Below, piece by piece: positions 14,046 to 21,884 of a stretch of DNA of 64,000 nt; positions within the stretch are counted from its first letter, which is position 1, and every line of letters starts with the position of its first letter. A model generated the notes under the pieces. The model ran no database searches. It had not been told where the DNA came from and saw nothing but the letters and a program-made list of their open reading frames with translations. The translations under genes and the position numbers were made by a program. Location: positions 186,001-250,000 of the forward strand of contig NZ_JAFBDH010000002.1 of assembly GCF_016908115.1 (NCBI RefSeq). The letters run 5' to 3'. Origin of the DNA: Peptoniphilus gorbachii (GTDB taxonomy: Bacteria > Bacillota > Clostridia > Tissierellales > Peptoniphilaceae).

Positions 14046-16742
14046 TTATTTTTTCTTGAATCTTACTTTCTTTTGAATTTCTCCAGCTACAAGTGGAATA
14101 AGAGCTGATCCAATAACTACTGCGATTTCTCTTGGTCCTAAGTCCATAAGTCCAAAGGCATAGTTTAGCACTGGCACATAAATTACAAGAAGCATCAAAA
14201 GGAAGGAAAAGGCTGTTGCAAGCACTAATTTTTTATTTGTGAAGACACCAATTTCAAAAACAGTCTTATCAATTGATCTTGATGTGTATGATCTTAAAAG
14301 TTCACAAATAATTAGTGTTGAAAACGCCATTGTCCTTGCGTGTTGAAGCCCCTCAGCTTGTCCATACCATTTTAGTCCTACAAAGTAAGCAAGTAGGGTT
14401 GCAACTGTGATTGCAATAGATTGGATGGCAACTGTAATTTTTATTTCTGTATCAAGGATTGGCTCGTCAGGGTCACGTGGTGGTTCATCCATTATGTCAG
14501 CTTCTCCTCTTTCAACTCCAAGTGCAAGAGCTGGGAAGGAATCTGTTACAAGATTAAGCCAAAGTAATTGAATTGGAATTAGTGGCACTGGCAAGTTCAT
14601 TAAAATTGAAATTAAAACTATTAGAACTTCTCCCAAGTTACATGAAAGAAGATATGCCACGAATTTTTTTATGTTGGAATAAATTATTCTTCCTTCTTCA
14701 ACAGCATTTACAATTGTTGCAAAGTTGTCGTCTGTCAAAATTACTTCAGCAGTGTTTTTTGCAACATCTGTGCCTGTAATTCCCATGGCAATACCAATGT
14801 CTGCCTTTTTAATTGCAGGTGCGTCATTTACACCGTCGCCAGTCATAGCTGTTATGTGACCATTTTGTTTTAGGGCTGTAACAATTTGAACTTTATTTTC
14901 TGGTGAAACTCTAGTGTAGACAGATTTTTCCTTTACGATTTCTCTAAGTTCTGCCTCAGACATTTCGTTAAGTTCTCTACCCATTATTGCTTCATCGTCA
15001 TGCTCAGCAATTCCAAGATCCTTTGCTATGGCAAGTCCTGTCTCAAGATAGTCGCCAGTAATCATAATAGGTCTAATGCCAGCTGACTTACATTCTTTTA
15101 TGGCTGCCTTGGCTTCTGGTCTTGATGGGTCAATCATTCCAGTAAGTCCAACAAAGACCATGTCCTTTTCTATAGCATCTGATGTGATTTCACTTGGCAT
15201 ATCGCTGTGTTTTCTATAGGCATAGCCCAAGCATCTTAGGGCCGATCTTGCAAATTCACTGTTCTTTTCTAAAATTTCTTTTCTTATATTTTCGTCAAGT
15301 TCAACTTCTTTTCCATCAATTAAAACTTTTTCGCATCTGTCAAGGACAACATCAGGTGCTCCCTTGGTAAAAGATGCAATTGCATCAAAAATTTTGTCGT
15401 GGAAAGTTGTCATCATCTTTCTGTCAGAGTCAAAGGGGATTTCTTCCAATCTGTCAAAATTTTTATAAAGATTATCCAGTCCATTTCCAGCTTTTTCTGC
15501 AAAAGTAAGAAGGGCTCCTTCAGTTGGGTCTCCAGTGATAGAAGCTTCGCCATCCTTTAGCTTTAATTTTGCATCATTAGTTAAAGCAGCAATTGATGAT
15601 AGGATTTTTAAGTTTTCATCTTCATCAATTGTGACAATTTCATCTTTTTTAGTGACATCGCCTTCTGGAGAGTAACCAGTTCCAGATACATGATAAACTT
15701 GTCCGTCAGTAAAGACTTTTACAACTGTCATTTCATTTTGTGTAAGTGTACCAGTTTTGTCGGAACAAATTACTGTTGTTGTACCTAGAGTTTCCACTGC
15801 CAAAAGTTTTTTTACTATGGCATTTTTTTCTGCCATCTTGCCCATGCCAATTGAAAGTACAATTGTTACAATGGCAGGAAGTCCTTCAGGAACAGCTGCA
15901 ACTGCAAGGGAAATTGCAGTCATAAACATATCTAGTGGGTCATGCTTGTAAATTAAGCCAACTCCCATTACCACTGCACAGATAACTATTACTAAAATTC
16001 CAAGAGTTTTGGACAGTTTTGCAAGTTTTCTTTGAAGTGGAGTTTGCTCATCAGAAACTGTTGCAATAGAAGTTGCGATTTTACCAATTTCTGTCTTGTG
16101 ACCAGTTTCTATAACTACTCCCATGCCTCTTCCATAAGTTACAATAGTTGAAGAATAAGCTAAGTTTTCTCTATCGCCAATTTCCATTTTGCCATCATAA
16201 ACTGCATCAAAGTGCTTTTCAACTGCCACAGATTCACCAGTAAGTGAAGACTCGTCGATTTTTAAATTTGATGATTCAATTAGTCTTAAATCTGCTGGGA
16301 CAATATCTCCAGTTTCGAGAACAATAATATCTCCTGGCACTAATTTATTTGAGTCAACTTCTTCGTGATCTCCATCTCTTATTACCTTTGCCTTTGGCGA
16401 AGACATTTTTTGCAAAGCTGCAATGGCTTCTTCTGCTTTTCCCTCCTGATAAATTGAAAGAAAGGCATTTACAATTACAATGGCAATGATAATTCCTGCA
16501 TCAAGAGCTTCTCCTACAAAAATAGAAACAAGAGCTGCTGCAATTAAAATAATTATCATTGGGTCAAAAAATTGTTCCTTTAATTTTTCTCCAAAGGATT
16601 TTTTCTTTTCCTCTGCTAGAGCATTTTCCCCATACTCTTCTAGCCTTTTTTTGGCTTCATCTTCACTTAGTCCCCTCTCCTTTGTGGTGGAAAGATTCTT
16701 TAGGACCTCATCAGGCGACTGATTATACCAATTCTTTTCCAT
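14046..16742 (-). CDS. P-type cation ATPase (type IIA), probable Mn2+/Ca2+ exporter
   Basis: An 898-residue membrane pump with about ten membrane helices. Motifs in order: actuator TGES (about residue 167), transmembrane PEGLPA (about 283), phosphorylation site DKTGTLT (about 328), KGAPD in the nucleotide domain, and MTGDGVNDAPA hinge (about 625). The ion-site helices read PEGLPA and LWLNLVTDSFPALALG, typical of PMR1/SERCA-like pumps. Sequence alone suggests Ca2+, but a manganese riboswitch directly upstream argues for Mn2+ export or shared specificity. AAGGAGG precedes the ATG. Confidence 0.93.
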   Translation of the reverse strand: MEKNWYNQSPDEVLKNLSTTKERGLSEDEAKKRLEEYGENALAEEKKKSFGEKLKEQFFDPMIIILIAAALVSIFVGEALDAGIIIAIVIVNAFLSIYQEGKAEEAIAALQKMSSPKAKVIRDGDHEEVDSNKLVPGDIIVLETGDIVPADLRLIESSNLKIDESSLTGESVAVEKHFDAVYDGKMEIGDRENLAYSSTIVTYGRGMGVVIETGHKTEIGKIATSIATVSDEQTPLQRKLAKLSKTLGILVIVICAVVMGVGLIYKHDPLDMFMTAISLAVAAVPEGLPAIVTIVLSIGMGKMAEKNAIVKKLLAVETLGTTTVICSDKTGTLTQNEMTVVKVFTDGQVYHVSGTGYSPEGDVTKKDEIVTIDEDENLKILSSIAALTNDAKLKLKDGEASITGDPTEGALLTFAEKAGNGLDNLYKNFDRLEEIPFDSDRKMMTTFHDKIFDAIASFTKGAPDVVLDRCEKVLIDGKEVELDENIRKEILEKNSEFARSALRCLGYAYRKHSDMPSEITSDAIEKDMVFVGLTGMIDPSRPEAKAAIKECKSAGIRPIMITGDYLETGLAIAKDLGIAEHDDEAIMGRELNEMSEAELREIVKEKSVYTRVSPENKVQIVTALKQNGHITAMTGDGVNDAPAIKKADIGIAMGITGTDVAKNTAEVILTDDNFATIVNAVEEGRIIYSNIKKFVAYLLSCNLGEVLIVLISILMNLPVPLIPIQLLWLNLVTDSFPALALGVERGEADIMDEPPRDPDEPILDTEIKITVAIQSIAITVATLLAYFVGLKWYGQAEGLQHARTMAFSTLIICELLRSYTSRSIDKTVFEIGVFTNKKLVLATAFSFLLMLLVIYVPVLNYAFGLMDLGPREIAVVIGSALIPLVAGEIQKKVRFKKK

Positions 16743-16766
16743 ACTTCCTCCTTATAATAAATGCAA

Positions 16767-16880
16767 AATAAAAAAAGAGACCGATTGTTACATCGGTCTC
16801 ACAAACTTAATAATAAGCTTTCCAGCCGGGCTATGCCGTAATGACGACTGAAAATTTAAATGTTACTCCCCTAAGCCAAT
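16767..16880 (-). promoter_or_regulatory. yybP-ykoY (manganese) riboswitch with terminator
   Basis: The minus strand shows the family's hallmarks: GGGGAGTAAC, CGTCATTACGGC, CCCGGC and the GTGAGACC...GGTCTC stem, which runs into a T-run (16767-16776). The terminator arms are GAGACCGAT and ATCGGTCTC (16777-16800). This class senses Mn2+ and turns on manganese efflux genes. The ATPase gene starts 25 bases further on. Confidence 0.92.
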
Positions 16881-16963
16881 AAATTATATCAAATTATTTT
16901 GCCTAAAACAATCTATGTTTATTTTACCCAAATAAAATTAATTCAAGTCTTTTTTAGAAAATT

Positions 16964-18253
16964 TTATTTATTTTTTGGCACAATTTTTTCCATGCCGCCC
17001 ATGTACATTTGTAGTGGCTTTGGAATTTTTACGCTGCCATCTTCTTGTAGAAGGTTTTCTAAGAAGGCAATTAACATTCTTGGTGGTGCAACTACTGTGT
17101 TATTTAATGTATGAGCTAAATATGTGCCGTCCTTGCCACGAAGTTTAATATTAAGTCTTCTAGCTTGTGCATCGCCAAGGTTTGAACAAGATCCAACTTC
17201 AAAATATTTATTTTGTCTTGGAGAAAAGGCTTCAACATCAAGAGATTTTACCTTTAAGTCTGCCAAGTCGCCAGAACAACATTCAAGAGTTCTTACAGGA
17301 ATTTCTAGTGAACGGAAAAAGTCCACTGTGTTTTGCCACAATTTTACAAACCAATCCTTTGAATCTTCTGGTTTACAAATTACAACCATTTCTTGTTTTT
17401 CAAATTGGTGAATTCTATAAACTCCTCTTTCTTCGATGCCGTGAGCTCCAACTTCTTTTCTAAAACATGGAGAATAAGATGTAAGTGCAAGAGGCATTTC
17501 TTCTTCAGGAGTTATTGTGTTGATGTATTTACCAATCATTGAGTGTTCAGATGTACCAATTAGATAAAGGTCTTCTCCTTCAATTTTATACATCATATTT
17601 TCCATTTCAGCAAAACTCATTACACCAGTAACAACATCTGATCTAATCATAAATGGTGGAATGTGATATTCAAAACCACGGTCAATCATAAAATCTCTTG
17701 CATAAGATAAAATTGCAGAGTGAAGTCTTGCAATATCTCCCTTTAAATAATAAAAGCCTGCACCAGAAGTATTTCTTGCAGAATCTAAATCAATTCCGTT
17801 AAAAGTTTCCATGATGTCAACATGATAAGGAACTTCGAAATCTGGAATTACTGGTTCGCCAAATCTTTCAATTTCAACATTTTCGCTGTCGTCTTTTCCT
17901 ATTGGCACTGATTCGTCAATCATTTGTGGAATAACTTGCATTCTCTTTTTAAGTTCTTCAGCAAGATCTTTTTCAGCTGCTTCTAGTTCTGTAATTTCTT
18001 CATTTATATCAGAAACTCTTTTTTTAGCTTCTTCGGCTTTGTCCTTTTCGCCCTTTTGCATAAAGCCACCAATTTCTTTTGAAGTTTGATTTTTTTCTGC
18101 ACGAAGGTTATCTCCCTTAGTCTTTTTTTCCCTAAGTTCTTCGTCAATTTTTATAACTTCGTCAACTAGTGGAAGTTTATCGTCTTGGAATTTCTTTTTA
18201 ATATTTTCCTTTACTGCTTCTGGGTTTTCTCTTACAAATTTAATGTCTAACAT
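16964..18253 (-). CDS. serS: Seryl-tRNA synthetase
   Basis: A 429-residue class II synthetase. An N-terminal antiparallel coiled coil (about residues 30-105, rich in KKTKGDNLRAEKNQTSKE-type heptads) binds the long variable arm of tRNA-Ser. The catalytic domain shows motif 2 SPCFRKEVGAHG with RIHQFEKQEM and motif 3 NNTVVAPPRMLIAFLEN. Length is typical. GGGAGG precedes the ATG. It is a single gene under T-box control. Confidence 0.97.
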   Translation of the reverse strand: MLDIKFVRENPEAVKENIKKKFQDDKLPLVDEVIKIDEELREKKTKGDNLRAEKNQTSKEIGGFMQKGEKDKAEEAKKRVSDINEEITELEAAEKDLAEELKKRMQVIPQMIDESVPIGKDDSENVEIERFGEPVIPDFEVPYHVDIMETFNGIDLDSARNTSGAGFYYLKGDIARLHSAILSYARDFMIDRGFEYHIPPFMIRSDVVTGVMSFAEMENMMYKIEGEDLYLIGTSEHSMIGKYINTITPEEEMPLALTSYSPCFRKEVGAHGIEERGVYRIHQFEKQEMVVICKPEDSKDWFVKLWQNTVDFFRSLEIPVRTLECCSGDLADLKVKSLDVEAFSPRQNKYFEVGSCSNLGDAQARRLNIKLRGKDGTYLAHTLNNTVVAPPRMLIAFLENLLQEDGSVKIPKPLQMYMGGMEKIVPKNK

Positions 18254-18270
18254 AAATCCTCCCTTAAATT

Positions 18271-18458
18271 AAAAAAAGCCCCTCAATCCCTAAAGGGACG
18301 AGAGACCCGCGTTGCCACCCTAATTAACCAAATGGTTCACTTAAAAATTCATAGACTATGAGGTGGATTCATTTTATGAGTTTACAGATTTACACCAACC
18401 ACCTGCTCTCTAAAAAACTTTCTAAAATTACTATTCTCAATTATTGTCTTTTTTAGTT
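18271..18458 (-). promoter_or_regulatory. T-box leader of serS
   Basis: The minus strand carries the T-box sequence AGGGTGGCAACGCGGGT (18305-18321) followed by a terminator ending in seven T residues (18271-18277). The AGAGAGC and GGTTGGTG elements of stem I are present. GAATCCACC (18362-18370) offers UCC, a serine codon, as the specifier. Uncharged tRNA-Ser should promote antitermination and serS expression. Confidence 0.93.
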
Positions 18459-18464
18459 TTTTTT

Positions 18465-18492
18465 ATTATACCATAAGGAAAAATAAGTTCAA
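18465..18492 (-). promoter_or_regulatory. Promoter of the serS T-box leader
   Basis: Minus strand: -35 TTGAAC (18487-18492), 16-bp spacer, -10 TATAAT (18465-18470). Confidence 0.75.
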
Positions 18493-18528
18493 GCTTTTTG
18501 TACTTTAAAGTAATTTTATTATTATGAA

Positions 18529-18557
18529 TTGATGAAATTTTCTAAAATATGTATAAT
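18529..18557 (+). promoter_or_regulatory. Promoter of the holin-like toxin mRNA
   Basis: -35 TTGATG (18529-18534), 17-bp spacer, -10 TATAAT (18552-18557). The predicted leader before the toxin gene is about 70 bases and is structured. Confidence 0.75.
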
Positions 18558-18634
18558 TTAGATGAGGACATATACCCATTCGGGCACAGGCTAGGTGGTT
18601 GCTCTTTACTTTTATAGTAAAGGGGGTGATTGCA

Positions 18635-18724
18635 ATGTCAGATTTTGAAATTTTAAGCATCATGCTAAAATTTATTGGTTTGATTATTGCTGTATTAGCC
18701 CTGTTTCTTAATAGCATAAAATAA
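18635..18724 (+). CDS. Small holin-like toxin of a probable type I toxin-antitoxin system
   Basis: A 29-residue peptide, MSDFEILSIMLKFIGLIIAV and then LALFLNSIK: a short polar head with the family's MS-F-x-L-S-M pattern, one membrane helix and a basic end. This resembles the putative holin-like toxin family (TxpA/BsrG-type and related). AAGGGGGTGAT lies just upstream of the ATG. A 7-bp hairpin CTTTACT-TTTAT-AGTAAAG (18603-18621) ends at the Shine-Dalgarno and may mask it. A convergent antisense transcript is predicted from the other side. Membrane action is inferred from the family. Confidence 0.75.
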   Translation: MSDFEILSIMLKFIGLIIAVLALFLNSIK

Positions 18725-18805
18725 AATACCACCTGTATTGCACTACAAGTGGTATTAAATAAATATCAACTTAGAGCAACCGTCTTAAACGGTGTCCTCT
18801 TTATC
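18722..18805 (-). ncRNA. Predicted antisense antitoxin RNA
   Basis: On the minus strand a -10 TATAAT lies at about 18814-18819. Transcription from near 18805 would give an RNA of about 80 bases. It ends at the hairpin AATACCAC...GTGGTATT (18725-18756) followed by TTTTATTTTA. It would be complementary to the 3' end of the toxin mRNA, the arrangement of type I antitoxins such as RatA or SR4. No strong -35 was found (only TTTAAA-like), so expression is uncertain. Confidence 0.55.
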
Positions 18806-18830
18806 TATATTATAACATAATATTCCTATT

Positions 18831-18856
18831 TTTAAAGGCTACTAAGCCTTTTTTTA
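18831..18856 (+). terminator. Terminator of the toxin mRNA
   Basis: Arms AAAGGC (18834-18839) and GCCTTT (18846-18851) followed by T residues. It lies downstream of the antisense promoter, so the toxin mRNA should overlap the whole antisense RNA. Confidence 0.7.
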
Positions 18857-18970
18857 TTTTTTAAGATACTTTATGAGGGCAAGGATTGCCAAAATTATAA
18901 GTACAAAAACACCTATGTAAATTCCCAAGCCAAGAATTAAAGCAATAAGTGAATTAGAAGTACAAGCCAT
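18854..18970 (-). CDS. Small single-helix membrane peptide, unknown
   Basis: A 38-residue peptide starting MACTSNSLIALILGLGIYIG, with a helix of about 25 hydrophobic residues and a KYLKK tail. AAGGAGG lies nine bases before the ATG and a strong promoter precedes it, so it is likely expressed. The stop codon lies inside the T-run of the convergent toxin terminator. It may be a second toxin-like peptide or part of the same locus; no family is recognised. Confidence 0.6.
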   Translation of the reverse strand: MACTSNSLIALILGLGIYIGVFVLIILAILALIKYLKK

Positions 18971-18997
18971 AATAATTCCTCCTTCAAACTTTATTAC

Positions 18998-19026
18998 ATT
19001 ATAACAAGAACATCTTCCTTTTGCAA
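18998..19026 (-). promoter_or_regulatory. Promoter of the 38-residue membrane peptide gene
   Basis: Minus strand: -35 TTGCAA (19021-19026), 17-bp spacer, -10 TATAAT (18998-19003). Confidence 0.75.
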
Positions 19027-19082
19027 AATTTATTTACGCACATAATTTTTTCTTTTTGTTATAATACATTTGAGGTGATGAA

Positions 19083-19994
19083 ATGAAAGAGTTTTTACTT
19101 TCACAAGGCGTTTCAGAAGATCTACTTAAGGGAGTAGATGAATTTATAGAAAAACATGACTTAAAGGAAGATTATGAATATAGGATTCCAAAAATAAAAT
19201 ATAAATATTATGGCAAAAAAACTTGGGAGAAGGCAATTGCAGCAATTTTATCTGGCGACAACATCCTTCTATCTGGACCAAAAGCGACAGGCAAAAATGT
19301 CTTGGCAGAAAATCTTGCTTATCTTTTTAAGAGACCACTTTGGACAGTTTCTCTTAACATTGCATCAGACCCATCAAGCTTAATTGGGTCTGACACCTTT
19401 AAAAACAACGAAGTAACCCTAAAAAAAGGTCCAGTTTATGAAGCAGCAGAACAAGGCGGCTTTGCAGTTTTTGACGAAATTAATATGGCAAAAAACGAAG
19501 CCCTATCTGTTGTCCACTCAACACTTGATTACAGAAGAGTATTAGATATTTCTGGCTATGACAGATTAAATCTTCATGACGCAACAAGATTTATTGCCAC
19601 AATGAACTACGGCTACATTGGCACTCGTGACTTAAACGAAGCTCTTGTCTCAAGATTTTTGGTAATTGACATGCCAACAATTGCAGAAAGTGACTTGGCA
19701 AAATTGTTTAAAGAAAACACAAATTTAAAGGACAGCGCCATAAAAATTTTCACAAAATTATTTTTAGACTTGCAAGAAAAATCTCTAAATTCAGAAATTT
19801 CTTCTAAGGCAATTGACCTTCGTGGACTTCTTTCCAGCATCGAACTTATGAATAGAGGCCTTGGCATAAGAGATTCCCTTGAACTTGGTATAGTTGATAA
19901 GACTTTTGACTCCTATGAGAGAGAAATTGTCACAGATGTAATTGACACTCTCTTTTTAAAGGACATAAAGAGAGCTGATTTATTTGAAGGATGA
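19083..19994 (+). CDS. MoxR/CbbQ-type AAA+ ATPase
   Basis: A 303-residue AAA+ protein. Walker A is GPKATGKN (about residue 64), the ISE segment reads LIGSDTFKNNEVTLKKGPVYEA, Walker B is FAVFDEINMA, and sensor 1 is ATMNYGYIGTRDLNEAL followed by the arginine finger region SRF. MoxR ATPases remodel or insert cofactors into partner proteins, usually with a von Willebrand A partner, and the next gene encodes exactly that. GAGGTGATGAA precedes the ATG and a -10 TATAAT lies at 19061-19066. The client protein is not evident in the window. Confidence 0.85.
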   Translation: MKEFLLSQGVSEDLLKGVDEFIEKHDLKEDYEYRIPKIKYKYYGKKTWEKAIAAILSGDNILLSGPKATGKNVLAENLAYLFKRPLWTVSLNIASDPSSLIGSDTFKNNEVTLKKGPVYEAAEQGGFAVFDEINMAKNEALSVVHSTLDYRRVLDISGYDRLNLHDATRFIATMNYGYIGTRDLNEALVSRFLVIDMPTIAESDLAKLFKENTNLKDSAIKIFTKLFLDLQEKSLNSEISSKAIDLRGLLSSIELMNRGLGIRDSLELGIVDKTFDSYEREIVTDVIDTLFLKDIKRADLFEG

Positions 19995-21699
19995 AAATAG
20001 ACTAAAAAATATTTTTTGGACTCTTTCAGATTTTTACGATTTTGATATTTTTAATTTTTCCCTAAAACCAGCTGATGCCTACGAGGCTTCCATACTTGGC
20101 TACGCTTCAAGGCACTTTGATTTTTATACAATAGATGATTTTTTTAAGAGATATGTAAATAATTTAAACAACAAAAAAGACCTCTGGGAAATTTCAAAAC
20201 TCATTATGGAAAATATTTTTTCTCAGGAAATGATTTTGGAAAGACCTGGCACCCTTGATTTTAAAAAATCCCATGACGAGGAAATCTTAAAAAATCTAAA
20301 TAGACGAAAAATTATTTTAACGACGGAACTTAAAATTGGCTACATCAGAAAAGAAAGAGGAAAGTATCCAAAAATTCAAAGAGTTTTGGAAGAGATGTTA
20401 TATGAAATTTATAATTTTAAGGATAAGGACACCTTTATGTATTTGGATTTCTTAAAATATCTCTTCAAAAAATATTTTCACATTAATAAAAATCTTCCCA
20501 AGGACCTTGATGAAAATTATGAGGAATTTAAAAAGGAAAAAAAGTCAAATTCCTCTTCCAAGAAAAGTACCCCCTACAAGAGAAAAAATTTTGTAGACAA
20601 TACCTTCCTCGAGAGGTACAACATTGAATCTGCGGAATTTACTTTTTTCAACGACGAATATAGGGACATCAATGTAAAAGAAGATTCTTTTAAAAATAAT
20701 TTTGGCGACCAAAATATTTATGAGGCCCTAGAAAAACACTATGGCGTAGAAAAAGTAAAGAGATATGTTTCTGATAAAATTGCTGGAGAAATTTCCACAG
20801 GCATCCACAAAGACATTAAATTATATTTTCCAAGCGGCGAATTTGAAAATAAAAATTCCTATTTTGCTGAAGAAGAAAAAAATAATTATGAGGATAATTT
20901 AAAATTTTATGAAGACAATAAAATTCAAAATCAGCGTGCCATTCGTGAACTTGCTGGCATCATAAAAAATTCCCTCTTAAAGGAATCTGAAGATGAAATT
21001 GTAAAATCAAATTCAGGAAAAATTATCCCATCAGAAATTTGGAAATCAAAGGAATTAAATGAGGACAGAGTTTTTAGAAAAATAAATAGAAAGGACTCCA
21101 GCGAAATTTTTGTAGATATCCTTCTTGACTCTTCTGCATCCCAAAATGAGAGAAAAGAAATTGTAGCAACAGAATCCTACATCATAGCAGAGGCTCTAAC
21201 AAGCCTAAATATAAAAACTAGGATTTTTTCTTACAACAATTTTTATAATTATCTAGTCCTAAAAAAATACAGGGACTACAAGGACCCATCTTCAAAAAAC
21301 AAGGACATCTTCAAATATTCCCCAAGTGGGTCCAATAGAGATGGTCTTGCCATAAAATTTATGCGCCACTTGATTTCAAAAAATTATGATGCAAGAAGAT
21401 TTTTAATAGTTTTAACTGATGGACTTCCCTTTGACGAAATTGACATTGGTATAGTTGGTGCATCAAAAATTCCAGGAGAAAATTACAAGGACGATGAGGC
21501 TGTAATGGACACATCAAAGGAAGTGCTCCTGACGAGACTTAAAGGCATCAACAGTTTTGGAGTTTTCACTGGAGAAGAATCAGAAAGCTTAAATATAAAA
21601 AGAATTTATGACAGCGACTATGCCTATATAACAGATATTTCAAGATTTCACAAAGTCGTTGGTATATTTTTAAAAACTTATGCAAATAAAATAGAGTAG
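19984..21699 (+). CDS. VWA-domain partner of the MoxR ATPase (CobT/NorD-like)
   Basis: A 571-residue protein. The N-terminal 370 residues are helical, charged and unassigned. The C-terminal 200 residues form a von Willebrand A domain with the metal-ion-dependent adhesion site DSSAS (about residue 380), a conserved Thr/Asp region and VLTDGLPFDE. This MoxR-VWA pairing is like CbbQ/CbbO or NorQ/NorD. The start is taken as TTG 19984, overlapping the ATPase gene by 11 bases, so translation is likely coupled; no strong ribosome site is seen. A terminator follows directly. Confidence 0.78.
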   Translation: MKDENRLKNIFWTLSDFYDFDIFNFSLKPADAYEASILGYASRHFDFYTIDDFFKRYVNNLNNKKDLWEISKLIMENIFSQEMILERPGTLDFKKSHDEEILKNLNRRKIILTTELKIGYIRKERGKYPKIQRVLEEMLYEIYNFKDKDTFMYLDFLKYLFKKYFHINKNLPKDLDENYEEFKKEKKSNSSSKKSTPYKRKNFVDNTFLERYNIESAEFTFFNDEYRDINVKEDSFKNNFGDQNIYEALEKHYGVEKVKRYVSDKIAGEISTGIHKDIKLYFPSGEFENKNSYFAEEEKNNYEDNLKFYEDNKIQNQRAIRELAGIIKNSLLKESEDEIVKSNSGKIIPSEIWKSKELNEDRVFRKINRKDSSEIFVDILLDSSASQNERKEIVATESYIIAEALTSLNIKTRIFSYNNFYNYLVLKKYRDYKDPSSKNKDIFKYSPSGSNRDGLAIKFMRHLISKNYDARRFLIVLTDGLPFDEIDIGIVGASKIPGENYKDDEAVMDTSKEVLLTRLKGINSFGVFTGEESESLNIKRIYDSDYAYITDISRFHKVVGIFLKTYANKIE

Positions 21700-21725
21700 G
21701 TTATTTTTTAACCTACTCATTTTTT
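21696..21725 (+). terminator. Terminator of the MoxR-VWA operon
   Basis: Arms GTAGGTTA (21696-21703) and TAACCTAC (21709-21716), then CATTTTTT. The 5' arm includes the stop codon of the VWA gene. Confidence 0.85.
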
Positions 21726-21868
21726 AATGCTTTTTCTATATTAAATCCTGCTTTTACTAAAACTACTGAATAAATTATTCTTATAATCAAATCTCCACTC
21801 TTTTCAAGTAAAATTGATGCCCCAGCAAAAATAAGAACATTTAAAAGTATTATAAAAAATTTTTTCAT
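21713..21868 (-). CDS. Possible small membrane protein downstream of the aminotransferase gene
   Basis: A 51-codon reading frame starting MKKFFIILLNVLIFAGASIL, with one strong N-terminal hydrophobic helix and a second weaker one (LIIRIIYSVVLVKAGF). It starts 16 bases after the aminotransferase stop on the same strand. There is no clear Shine-Dalgarno (GAATTTAA before the ATG) and its end overlaps the convergent terminator. It may be a minor gene or a chance frame. Confidence 0.35.
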   Translation of the reverse strand: MKKFFIILLNVLIFAGASILLEKSGDLIIRIIYSVVLVKAGFNIEKALKNE

Positions 21869-21884
21869 TTAAATTCTAAAAATA

